Shown here piece after piece: positions 22,378 through 30,530 of a stretch of 64,000 bases of DNA. The DNA is taken from the NCBI GenBank assembly GCA_027483535.1, contig JAIXUN010000003.1, positions 682,001-746,000 of the forward strand. Reading direction: 5' to 3'. Positions within the stretch are counted from its first letter, which is position 1. Each line of letters opens with the position of its first letter. The position numbers and the translations under genes were made by a program. The notes beneath the pieces are model-generated. The model searched no databases. It saw only the letters and a program-made list of their open reading frames with translations, and was not told where the DNA came from. Source of the DNA: a bacterium. GTDB lineage: Bacteria > Armatimonadota > Fimbriimonadia > Fimbriimonadales > Fimbriimonadaceae.

Positions 22378-24897
22378 ATGAAAGCGGTAGTGATGGCAGG
22401 AGGAGAGGGGTCTCGATTAAGGCCTCTAACGTCGAATCGACCCAAGCCCCTGGTCCCGGTCGCCACCGTGCCGATCATGGAGCACATCGTGCGGCACCTT
22501 GCCCACCAGGGTTTCACGGAGCAACTCTCGACGCTTTTCTATCTAGGCGACGAGATTCAGAGCTACTTCGGATCGGGAGCCGATTTCGGCGTTTCCATGG
22601 AGTACAGCGTCGAGCCTGTTCCTCTTGGAACGGCGGGCAGCATCAAAAAAGCCGAAGAGTCTCTAAAAGACGAAACGTTCCTGATCGTCTCCGGCGACGC
22701 CCTTACCGACTGCGATTTCAAGAAAGCTGTGGAGTTTCACAAAGAGAAAGGGGCGGTAGCCACGCTCATTCTTTACCGAGTTCCTAACCCGCTCGAGTTC
22801 GGTCTGGTCATCACCGACGAGTCCGGAAAGGTTGTTCGCTTCCTAGAAAAGCCAAGTTGGTCGGAAGTGTTCACCGACACCGTGAACACGGGAATGTACA
22901 TCCTCGAACCCAGCGTGTTCGAGCTCATGGAGCCAAACCGTTCTTACGACTGGAGCCAAGACATCTTTCCGAAACTGCTCGAAATGGGAGCACCGATTTA
23001 CGGCTACGTCATGGACGGTTTCTGGTCGGACGTAGGATCGCTTCAGCAGTATCGAGAGGCCCAGGAGCAGGTGCTTCGACACGAGGTTCAGTTGCCCATC
23101 CCGGGTTCGGCCACCGATAGCGGGGTGTTTCTCGGCAGCAATCTTTCGATCGATCAAGACGTGGTCCTTCGCCCCCCCGTGGTGATTGGGCGAAACGTCA
23201 AGATCAAATCGGGTGCGGTGATCGGACCGTACGCGTCCATCGGCGACAACTGCATCATCGAAGAGGGCGCCCAGATCGAGCGATCCGTTATCTGGGAGCG
23301 GTCTTATATCGGGCCCAATGTGAGCGTCAAATCCGCCATCGTCTGCAGCCGGGCGACCATTAAGCGCGAATGCCAACTGATGGAAGATTCGGTGGTGGGC
23401 GACCGCTGTTTGGTGGATGTCGGCACCCACATTCGACCCCGAGTGAAGTTGTGGCCGGACAAGATTGTCGAGCGCGGTTCGATTGTCAACATGTCCCTGG
23501 TTTGGGGCAACAAGTGGCGGGGCAATCTCTTTAGAGACCTGGGTGTTGCCGGGCTCAGCAACATCGAAATGACGCCCGACTTCGCCTGTCGGCTCGGGTC
23601 GGCGTTTGGATCGCTTTTCCCGACGGGCGGGACGGTCGTCACGGGTCGAGACAGTTCACGATCGTCGCGAATGCTCAAACGGGCGCTTATCTCGTCACTG
23701 CTGAGCGTGGGCTGTAATGTTCTTGACTTGCGGTCGGCTCCCGTCCCGATCGCTCGGCACTTCATTCGGAACAGCGGTGCAGAAGGCGCGCTCACCGTTC
23801 GTAAGTTGCCCGGAAACAGCCGCGTTTCGCTGATTGAGATGTTCGGTCCGGATGGCACTTACCTCTCCAAGAACCTTGAGCGGAAGGTAGAAACCCTCTT
23901 CTTCCGGGAGGATTACAAGCGCACCGACCCCGACGATGTGGGCGTCATCGAGTTCAGCAGTCGGGCGGTAGAGGAATACCAGTCGGACTTCTTCAAGCTC
24001 CTCGGCCCGCATGAAGACACCCGCACTCTGCGAGTGGTTTGCGACTATGGCTACTCCGCCCTTGCGTCCATCTACCCGGCGATGCTGGGCCAAATGGGCA
24101 TCGAGTCGATCTCGCTCAATGCGTTCAACGACTCTCGACGAGCCCCGCGCACCCAAGACGAGATCGAAGCTCACCTCCGCGATCTTTCCAAGATCGTAGG
24201 GACGCTCAACTACGACCTCGGCGTGCTGTTCCTGGACGAAGGCGAACGGTTGGTGCTCGTGGACTCCTCGGGCCGGGAGATATCGGGCAACCGACTCTTT
24301 GCCGTTCTCTGTTCGCTGGTGATCCACACGCAACCGAAAGCTCGGATTGCGATGAGTGTCGCCGCACCGAGGCTTCTGGAAGAATCGCTCCGAAGATTGG
24401 GCGCCGAGGTGATTCGAACGAAGGCGGATGTCCGCTCTCTGGTTCAAAGCGCGCAGTCCGATCAGGTGGACTTCGCGGGCGACGATCGTGGGGGATTCAT
24501 TTTCCCGACCTTGCACCCGGGCTTCGACGCACCGTTTTCCTTTGCTCAAGTGGCAGCGATGCTTCAACAAACCGCATCGACAATCGGTGAGTTGGCCGAC
24601 GGGCTGCCCGATTTCCACAGCGCCAAGCAATCGGTACGAGTGCCTTGGGAAGCAAAAGGAACCGTCATGCGAATCCTGAACGATTCCAGCTTCCCAGATG
24701 CGACGATCTCGTCGCTGGATGGCATCAAGATTCAGTGGCGAGACGAGTCGGTACTTGTGTTGCCAGACTCTTTCGAACCTGTCTTCCACGTGGTGGCAGA
24801 GGGTGCAAACGATGCCGATGCGCGGCGACTTGCCGACGAATTCAGCCAGCGGATAGAGGCGTTGATTCCCGAAGCGGGATTAGAGGCGATATCCTAG
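22378..24897 (+). CDS. Fused sugar-1-phosphate nucleotidyltransferase / phosphomannomutase-like protein
   Basis: 839 residues in three parts. Residues 1-235: nucleotidyltransferase with MKAVVMAGGEGSRLRPLT and the metal-site Asp in SGDALTDCD. Residues about 250-370: left-handed beta-helix hexapeptide repeats. Residues about 390-835: phosphoglucomutase/phosphomannomutase domains with VVTGRDSSRSSRMLKRAL. The mutase phosphoserine loop (normally TASHNP) reads TVRKLPGN, so the catalytic Ser is missing; as I recall, cyanobacterial homologues share such a loop, which suggests the mutase part is non-catalytic. The likely product is GDP-mannose or a related nucleotide sugar for surface glycans. Shine-Dalgarno AAAGGAG precedes the ATG. 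Confidence 0.88.
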   Translation: MKAVVMAGGEGSRLRPLTSNRPKPLVPVATVPIMEHIVRHLAHQGFTEQLSTLFYLGDEIQSYFGSGADFGVSMEYSVEPVPLGTAGSIKKAEESLKDETFLIVSGDALTDCDFKKAVEFHKEKGAVATLILYRVPNPLEFGLVITDESGKVVRFLEKPSWSEVFTDTVNTGMYILEPSVFELMEPNRSYDWSQDIFPKLLEMGAPIYGYVMDGFWSDVGSLQQYREAQEQVLRHEVQLPIPGSATDSGVFLGSNLSIDQDVVLRPPVVIGRNVKIKSGAVIGPYASIGDNCIIEEGAQIERSVIWERSYIGPNVSVKSAIVCSRATIKRECQLMEDSVVGDRCLVDVGTHIRPRVKLWPDKIVERGSIVNMSLVWGNKWRGNLFRDLGVAGLSNIEMTPDFACRLGSAFGSLFPTGGTVVTGRDSSRSSRMLKRALISSLLSVGCNVLDLRSAPVPIARHFIRNSGAEGALTVRKLPGNSRVSLIEMFGPDGTYLSKNLERKVETLFFREDYKRTDPDDVGVIEFSSRAVEEYQSDFFKLLGPHEDTRTLRVVCDYGYSALASIYPAMLGQMGIESISLNAFNDSRRAPRTQDEIEAHLRDLSKIVGTLNYDLGVLFLDEGERLVLVDSSGREISGNRLFAVLCSLVIHTQPKARIAMSVAAPRLLEESLRRLGAEVIRTKADVRSLVQSAQSDQVDFAGDDRGGFIFPTLHPGFDAPFSFAQVAAMLQQTASTIGELADGLPDFHSAKQSVRVPWEAKGTVMRILNDSSFPDATISSLDGIKIQWRDESVLVLPDSFEPVFHVVAEGANDADARRLADEFSQRIEALIPEAGLEAIS

Positions 24898-24912
24898 ACA
24901 GGAGTTAACGCC

Positions 24913-25404
24913 ATGACCCTACGAGTCCCCTACACCGGTTTCGCCGAGGCGGTTCGCCGAACGCTTGGCACCACAGAGTGCTACCTCTTGCCTGTGGGAG
25001 GATCGCTAGTGCTCACCGCCGGTCACTCGGAGAATGCAACCGTTGTCGTGTGCAACGTCATGGGTAGGCAGGAGACGATCACAAAGGAACTCCATTCGGC
25101 GGGAATGCACGTTTACGAAGGCATCTGGTCGGTAGATGACGATCAGGAGATCCTCCAATTGCCGTACGTCGCTTCGGTTGCCTATAAGACGACGGCAGAG
25201 AAGCCCGGCGTTTGGATCGATGCCTTCCCGCACGCGCCTAGTGAAGTCCAGGTTTTGGAAGCTATGTATGAAGATCTCAAGTCCACCGGAGAATTAGAGA
25301 ACGTCTCGGTAGAAGAGTTCATGAAGCACACGGTCGCAAATGTGGGCATTGTTTCACCGGAAGAACTCCGTGAATACATCATCTCGAAGTCGCCTTTGCT
25401 ATGA
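24913..25404 (+). CDS. Unknown conserved-looking cytosolic protein
   Basis: Not recognised. 163 residues starting at ATG with AGGAG upstream, 15 bases after the ManC-like gene. No signal peptide or membrane segment. It appears alpha/beta, with an acidic C-terminal helical region (VSVEEFMKHTVANVGIVSPEELREY). Its stop overlaps the next start (ATGA), so it belongs to an operon with the nucleotide-sugar enzyme and the glycosidase-like protein. Confidence 0.65.
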   Translation: MTLRVPYTGFAEAVRRTLGTTECYLLPVGGSLVLTAGHSENATVVVCNVMGRQETITKELHSAGMHVYEGIWSVDDDQEILQLPYVASVAYKTTAEKPGVWIDAFPHAPSEVQVLEAMYEDLKSTGELENVSVEEFMKHTVANVGIVSPEELREYIISKSPLL

Positions 25405-26495
25405 GTTCTTTAGCGGTCCTAACCGTGCCCCAAAGGGCCTTTGGGGTGACCGCTCATCTGCCTGTAAAAGGGACTGAACTTGATTGGAAGAGAGCCAGGG
25501 CGACGCTGGCAAAGCTCCCAACGTGCACGATTCGAGAAGATTTGCTTTTTTGGGAGGTGTCTTGGGCGCCGGGTGTGCTGGACACAAGAATCCTAGAAAA
25601 GCGCCTTGGAATCATTGCCCGGTCCGGCCACAACCTTGTGCTCAATGTCGTTCCTCACCCCCATCCAAGTTCGCAGCACTGGCAGAACCGTCTTGCAAAG
25701 TATCCAAAGAGGGTTCCCTGGGTAACTTGGCACCGTCCGCCTTACCCGCTGTGGGAGCCTATCCAACACACGCTCCAAAAGCAAATAGACTGGGTGAGCG
25801 ACTTTTGGGTGAAACAGGGTCGGGGGCACTACGACCTCACCTTTGAGTGGATCAATGAACCTGCTACGGGATATGTCTCTGGCGGACCCAAAAGCGAACC
25901 TGAGGGGCTCTGGAGCCAAGCCTTCCACGCATTCTGCAATCACATTCTCCTGGCCGATGGGGGAATCGACTGGCACGGGCACTTACTATTGGGACCTACC
26001 CTCTCTTTCTGGGATAAGCCGGGGCAAGAACAGGTCGGATTTGCCAGCGTAGAGGGCGGCTCTGGGGCGAGATGGTGGGAAAAGATCGACTGCCTGTCGC
26101 TCAATTCGGCGGTTTATCTGCCGGTCAGCGTGAAGAAAGACCCCGCACAGATTGCGGAACGCACGTTTGATGAGATCGATCGTCGCATCCGTCGAATGAA
26201 GAAGCTGGATCTCCCGGCTGCGTCCCGACCAATCGGTCTTCACGAATGGTACGTCACGAAAGAGACGGTTGGAGTTGGTGGACAGTTGGACCCACAGCTT
26301 CGAGCAGAGTGCATTGAAGCCATCGGTGAAAAGCTAAAGTCGCATCCCTATCTCTGGGGAATTTTTTTCTACTGCCTCTTCAACACGAACCCCGCACCAA
26401 AAACACTGGCTGAGTCAATCGGCTTCCGCAGGTACGAACACGCGTGCGAATCGGCACCCGCTTTCCGCGCCCTCACGAAGTTTCTTAGACCCTAG
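25401..26495 (+). CDS. Probable clan-A-like (beta/alpha)8 glycoside hydrolase
   Basis: 364 residues. Near residue 148 is FEWINEPATG, matching the acid/base NEP motif at the end of strand 4 in clan GH-A enzymes (GH5, GH39 and relatives). GLHEWYV near residue 275 places a Glu where the nucleophile would be expected at strand 7. WVTWHRPPYPLWEP and SLNSAVYLPVS fit a carbohydrate-lined barrel. There is no clear signal peptide, so it may act in the cytoplasm. The exact family is not identified. The start overlaps the preceding stop (ATGA). Confidence 0.6.
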   Translation: MSSLAVLTVPQRAFGVTAHLPVKGTELDWKRARATLAKLPTCTIREDLLFWEVSWAPGVLDTRILEKRLGIIARSGHNLVLNVVPHPHPSSQHWQNRLAKYPKRVPWVTWHRPPYPLWEPIQHTLQKQIDWVSDFWVKQGRGHYDLTFEWINEPATGYVSGGPKSEPEGLWSQAFHAFCNHILLADGGIDWHGHLLLGPTLSFWDKPGQEQVGFASVEGGSGARWWEKIDCLSLNSAVYLPVSVKKDPAQIAERTFDEIDRRIRRMKKLDLPAASRPIGLHEWYVTKETVGVGGQLDPQLRAECIEAIGEKLKSHPYLWGIFFYCLFNTNPAPKTLAESIGFRRYEHACESAPAFRALTKFLRP

Positions 26496-26499
26496 GGAG

Positions 26500-26528
26500 T
26501 TGGCGCAAAAGCAGATCGTGACCATACT
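26500..26528 (+). promoter_or_regulatory. Promoter of dut
   Basis: TTGGCG (26500-26505), 17-base spacer, CATACT (26523-26528). The ATG at 26540 follows 11 bases later, so the predicted 5' leader is only about 5 bases. Confidence 0.6.
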
Positions 26529-26539
26529 AGAACCCAACC

Positions 26540-26971
26540 ATGAACATCTCCGTTCCCGTTATCGTTGGCGAGGGTGGGCAACTGCCCGCGTACCAAACCG
26601 AAGGTTCGGCGGGGATGGATTTACGGAGCACTGAGTCTTTCGACCTAGCCCCCATGGAACGAAAACTCGTGCGCACCGGTCTCAGAATTGCGGTGCCGCA
26701 GGGTTTCGAGGCCCAAGTGCGTCCCCGATCTGGTTTGGCTTTGAAGCATGGAATTTCCATGGTGAACAGCCCTGGAACCATCGACTCGGACTACCGAGGT
26801 GAGGTTGGAGTGCTCTTGATCAACCTTGGCTCAGAAACGGTTCGATTCGAGGTCGGTGAGCGTATTGGTCAAATGGTTTTCTGCCCGGTTGCACACGCCA
26901 CATGGTCTGTCGTAGGGGAACTCCCCACAACGGACCGAGGCGAGGGTGGCTTTGGTAGCACAGGTATTTAG
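26540..26971 (+). CDS. dut: dUTP diphosphatase
   Basis: Hydrolyses dUTP to dUMP, keeping uracil out of DNA and feeding thymidylate synthesis. All five trimeric dUTPase motifs are present in 143 residues: GSAGMDLRS (1), [11 protein letters not shown] (2), [11 protein letters not shown] (3, catalytic Asp), RIGQMVF (4) and [10 protein letters not shown] (5, C-terminal arm). Length is standard. The gene has its own promoter with almost no 5' leader. Confidence 0.97.
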   Translation: MNISVPVIVGEGGQLPAYQTEGSAGMDLRSTESFDLAPMERKLVRTGLRIAVPQGFEAQVRPRSGLALKHGISMVNSPGTIDSDYRGEVGVLLINLGSETVRFEVGERIGQMVFCPVAHATWSVVGELPTTDRGEGGFGSTGI

Positions 26972-28034
26972 CAAGGTGAAGCCGTACTGTTCCAACTGCA
27001 ACGCTTCCTTTGATGAAGGAACGTTTCGGTGTCCCGATTGCGGGGCCGTTCTTATCGACGGCGTCCCGATGAAAGAGGACGAGTCCGTGCACCTAGACCT
27101 TGCCAAGGCAAATCTGGCGCGTATGCGCGGAAGTTTGGATGAAGCTCAGGACGTGCTCCTGGGCACCCTCAGAAGGTTTCCGTCCAACCTAGCCGCTCAT
27201 CAAATGCTGGGCGAGATCTCGTACGAGGCGGGACGATTTTCACAAGCGGTCGAATGGTTTGAACTTGCCCTCGATCTTGATCCGCGCAACGAGTCGGTTC
27301 GACGTCGCCTGGACGATGCGAAAATACGCCTGTCGAGCGTTCAAGAAAAGGATGTCCCCAAGGCTCCGATCAACACTCAGAACGCCCGAAAGTGGCTCGG
27401 TACCGGAACCATCGTTCTGGTGTGCGTCGTTGCGGCGATAGCGTTTTTGGCGGGTCGCCAAACGGACGGTAAAGGCATCAAGAACCTCCAAAAGATGTTC
27501 ATCGCCGACAAGTTAGAGGCACCAACCAAGCCTGCCGCGTCGGAAGTCGAACCTCTCCCAACCGAGACGGTAGAGCCGAAAACGACAACCGCCCAGCCAG
27601 ACGTCGCCCCGCAAGAAGTTACGGTCCGAAGGGTTGGAGCGCAAGAAGATGAGACGCTGACCCAGATTGTTGGGCAAAGATCGTCGCGCGGAACGAACCT
27701 CGTTAGCTGTCTGTATGACCACCGAAGCCATTCGATCACATTGACTTTTGCGGTCAACGCCACCGAGCCCGGTCGTCGCATTGGTGCCGAGCTTGCCAGG
27801 GCCGCGTTGGACTATTCGCAGGAGTGCCAACTCGTTGTCCTTAGAGGCATTCGAAACGGCTCGCTCTCTTGGATCGCCGACGCGCCGCGCACGAACTTTG
27901 AAGCGTTGACTCGCGATGGTTGGCCCGGCGGCGACAGCGGTACCGAGTGGGTGAACACCCTGCTCACCAACGAGTGGTTCAAAAACAAGGCTGCCTCCAG
28001 CACCGAGCCCGCATTCGGCGGCTCGGCTCAATAA
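26946..28034 (+). CDS. Zinc-ribbon, TPR and single-pass membrane protein
   Basis: 362 residues. An N-terminal zinc ribbon (YCSNCNASF...RCPDCG) is followed by tetratricopeptide-like helices (about 45-115, with [33 protein letters not shown]), a linker, one transmembrane helix (about 135-157, [17 protein letters not shown]), then a Glu/Pro/Thr linker and a folded C-terminal domain of about 130 residues outside the cytoplasm. Function unknown; the plan suits a membrane scaffold. GTG at 26946 overlaps dut by 26 bases and has GAGG upstream. A GTG at 26976 just after dut would start right before the zinc ribbon and is also possible. Confidence 0.7.
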   Translation: MALVAQVFSKVKPYCSNCNASFDEGTFRCPDCGAVLIDGVPMKEDESVHLDLAKANLARMRGSLDEAQDVLLGTLRRFPSNLAAHQMLGEISYEAGRFSQAVEWFELALDLDPRNESVRRRLDDAKIRLSSVQEKDVPKAPINTQNARKWLGTGTIVLVCVVAAIAFLAGRQTDGKGIKNLQKMFIADKLEAPTKPAASEVEPLPTETVEPKTTTAQPDVAPQEVTVRRVGAQEDETLTQIVGQRSSRGTNLVSCLYDHRSHSITLTFAVNATEPGRRIGAELARAALDYSQECQLVVLRGIRNGSLSWIADAPRTNFEALTRDGWPGGDSGTEWVNTLLTNEWFKNKAASSTEPAFGGSAQ

Positions 28035-28062
28035 ACAAATTTTAGGACAATTCGAGTCGCAT

Positions 28063-28081
28063 CCCCGATTCATAATCGGGG
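28063..28081 (+). promoter_or_regulatory. Hairpin containing CATAAT at the isomerase-like gene start
   Basis: CCCCGATT-CAT-AATCGGGG, a perfect 8-bp arm repeat ending 3 bases before the ATG at 28085. The centre forms CATAAT (28071-28076), 8 bases from that ATG. It may be a promoter with overlapping operator or, in a longer transcript, a hairpin hiding the GGGGG near the start. Confidence 0.45.
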
Positions 28082-28837
28082 GTGATGAAACTCACGGTGC
28101 AACTCTACACGGTGCGCGATGCGCTCGCGAAAGATATTCCTGGAACGCTGAAAGCGATCGCGGAGGCGGGTCTGAAAAACGTAGAGCCTGCAGGTGTGGG
28201 TTTGGATCAGGTGGAAACTTACGTCGCCGCTCTCGCTGAGAACGGATTGGCCGCAAGCGGTGCCCACTTTGGAATCGAGATGATCGAGACCGATTTCGAC
28301 GGTTTCGTTGCCGCCGCGAAGGCTCTTGGTCTTTCGACGGTTATCTGCCCTTACATCAGCCCCGATAACTTCGAAACCGTTGAAGCCACCGAGGCATTTG
28401 CGGTTCGACTCACGGCGGCCGCCGAGAAGGTGAAGTCGGCAGGTTTCCAATATCTGTATCACAACCACGACTTCGAAATGAAGGTCATTGACGGCAAGAC
28501 GGGTCTTGAGCGACTCCTCGAGCTGATCCCGGCGAGCCTCCTCAATCTTGAGGTTGATCTTGCATGGGTGCAAATCGGTGGTGGCGACCCCGTCGAGTTC
28601 CTTAAGAAGCATGCAGACCGAATCAAGATGGTCCACCTGAAGGACTTCGACCCGACCAAGACTCCTCGCTGGACAGTTGCGGGCGAAGGTGTCGTCGATT
28701 ACCCAGCCGTCATCGCGGTTTGCAAAGAACTCGGGATTGCGTACGGCGCGGTTGAGCTGGACGAGTCGCCGATTGATGCGGTGGAAGCGGTCGTTGCGAG
28801 CGCGAAGTACTTCTTCGCGAACGGCGTCGAAGCCTAA
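28082..28837 (+). CDS. Sugar-phosphate isomerase/epimerase-like protein (xylose-isomerase-like TIM barrel)
   Basis: 251 residues of AP-endonuclease-2/xylose-isomerase-like barrel: VQLYTVRDALAKDIPGTL at the start, HNHDFEM near residue 125 (metal ligands), LEVDLAWVQIGGGDP near residue 157, HLKDFD near residue 188 and a Glu near residue 222 in YGAVELDE. Related proteins act on inositol or sugar derivatives, and the substrate cannot be assigned. Start codons GTG 28082 and ATG 28085 are adjacent; ATG is the more likely one. A terminator follows. Confidence 0.85.
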   Translation: MMKLTVQLYTVRDALAKDIPGTLKAIAEAGLKNVEPAGVGLDQVETYVAALAENGLAASGAHFGIEMIETDFDGFVAAAKALGLSTVICPYISPDNFETVEATEAFAVRLTAAAEKVKSAGFQYLYHNHDFEMKVIDGKTGLERLLELIPASLLNLEVDLAWVQIGGGDPVEFLKKHADRIKMVHLKDFDPTKTPRWTVAGEGVVDYPAVIAVCKELGIAYGAVELDESPIDAVEAVVASAKYFFANGVEA

Positions 28838-28860
28838 GCACAACACTATAAGTGAACCGA

Positions 28861-28888
28861 GCCCTCGAGGATTCCTCGGGGGCTTTTC
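28861..28888 (+). terminator. Terminator after isomerase-like gene
   Basis: Ten-pair stem GCCCTCGAGG / CCTCGGGGGC (one U-G pair) with 3-base loop, then TTTT. It also lies at the 3' end of the convergent DUF5009 gene. Confidence 0.75.
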
Positions 28889-30381
28889 TATGCCCGAAGA
28901 TAGATCCGGAATCGGGCAAAGAGCGCGCACAGGCAGGCGATGAAGAGGGTCTTCACCCCGCCCCAAGCTACGACCACCCAAGGGTTCCCGGCGAATTTCT
29001 CAAACCGCAAAGTCCCAACCCAACTTTCTAGCCCGCCCAAACCGGCAATCGCAGGGACAAGTGCCGTGATGCACGCATAAGCAAGGATAGGATTTTCGCC
29101 CGTTCGCCGAACCAGCGTAAGCAGGATATCGAAAGCCTTACTGGCGTGAGCCGCGGTCAAACCAACCACGAACCAAGTGCCTAGCCCAGCGGTGACAAAG
29201 TAGTAACTGAGCGTGGGGGAGTCTTTTCGAATCCCGCCGTCAACCGGCTCCACCATCAGACCAATAGCCAGCAGAGCGATCCCCCAGCCAACAAGGTCGC
29301 GGAGCATCTTTTCTTGCGCCGAAACGGGTTTGTACGTTGCCAAAAGCAAGGTCACAGCGACCGATCCGAGAATGCCGAGGGTCGCGGGGATATCTCTGCC
29401 GAGCAAGCCGACACACGCCCCCACCATCGCGATGATGCTCAGGAAGAGCAGTCCGGCAAACCAGTGGGCGGGCCATCGACCCGTTCCTTGTTCTTCGATC
29501 GACTCCTCTTGCTTGGCTCGAAGAATCCTGTCGCCGATGAACGTGCCTGGCAGAACGATCAGCAAATACTTGTGATAGCTCGGTTGCAGGAAGTAGCCGA
29601 TAGGGTTCGGGTGCCAGTCCCAGATGGCCTTGGCGATGCCTCCCATCGGGGCACAAATCACAAATCCGGCGACCACTCCCAGTACCGCCATGCGCGCCAT
29701 TGGGTTCAAACGAGTCAGCCACCAGACCAGACCCCCCGAAACTGAGACGTTGGCGAGGACGACCAAAATGATGTCGGATCGGTCCCACCGAAACGGGGTG
29801 CCGTCGGGGAACGTTCGATTCCAGAGCAACGCCGCAGCGGCGAGAAAGCCAATGGCGTTGAGCAGATAACCGGACCATGCGGGTTCTCGCTTTGGCGGCC
29901 TTAGCCAGGCGAAGAGCATCGCGAAGAAGCCTCCCAAGACCCAAAGGAAAGTGTCTTGATCTGGCTTCGTAGTGATCACATTCGGCCGGAAGTGCTGACA
30001 AAGAACCGCAAAGAGGAAGAGGAGGGTGCCTCTCTGAAGGAGCCTCCCGATCAATTTCCAGAGAGATAGGCCAGATTCGGCAGCCTTCGTCAGTGCGAAC
30101 GGGATCGCCATTCCCATGCTCAGAAGAAAGAAGGGAAAGACCAGGTCCACCCAGGTGATGCCGTACACCTTCGGGTTGAAAACCCGGCTGGGTGGCGGCG
30201 ATTGGGCGTGGTACATCCAAGCCGGAAGCTCGCTCCAAGCGACCATCCCGGAGAGGCTCATGCCCAAGATCGCGAACCCGCGGAGGGTGTCTACTGATCG
30301 AACCCGAACGGTTGGAGCAGACTCGATCTTAGGTTGCGGGGAGCTCACGGTTGATGGGTCGGTAAGGAATTGTTCGTTCAT
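28888..30381 (-). CDS. DUF5009 / heparan-alpha-glucosaminide N-acetyltransferase-like membrane protein
   Basis: Polytopic membrane acyltransferase family that acetylates sugars with cytosolic acetyl-CoA. After a short polar N-terminus it has RVRSVDTLRGFAILGMSL, the family opening, and GITWVDLVFPFFLLSMGMAIPF, followed by about ten hydrophobic segments. I chose ATG 30381 (about 497 residues) because the fold starts about 30 residues later. The frame stays open to 30543, but that stretch would run into the next gene's promoter and start and has no family similarity. It could modify cell-wall or exopolysaccharide amino sugars. Confidence 0.85.
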   Translation of the reverse strand: MNEQFLTDPSTVSSPQPKIESAPTVRVRSVDTLRGFAILGMSLSGMVAWSELPAWMYHAQSPPPSRVFNPKVYGITWVDLVFPFFLLSMGMAIPFALTKAAESGLSLWKLIGRLLQRGTLLFLFAVLCQHFRPNVITTKPDQDTFLWVLGGFFAMLFAWLRPPKREPAWSGYLLNAIGFLAAAALLWNRTFPDGTPFRWDRSDIILVVLANVSVSGGLVWWLTRLNPMARMAVLGVVAGFVICAPMGGIAKAIWDWHPNPIGYFLQPSYHKYLLIVLPGTFIGDRILRAKQEESIEEQGTGRWPAHWFAGLLFLSIIAMVGACVGLLGRDIPATLGILGSVAVTLLLATYKPVSAQEKMLRDLVGWGIALLAIGLMVEPVDGGIRKDSPTLSYYFVTAGLGTWFVVGLTAAHASKAFDILLTLVRRTGENPILAYACITALVPAIAGLGGLESWVGTLRFEKFAGNPWVVVAWGGVKTLFIACLCALFARFRIYLRA

Positions 30382-30530
30382 CGCGCAGCATCGAGCGAAT
30401 AGGGATGGGACCTTTGGGCATCTTCGTTGAAACGGTGAAGTGCCAAGTTCTGTTAATCGTTCTACACTATGGGAAAGGGTGGAGCGAGGTGTGAGGGCAC
30501 CTATTCCCCATCCTAGAGAGGAAAACCGGT

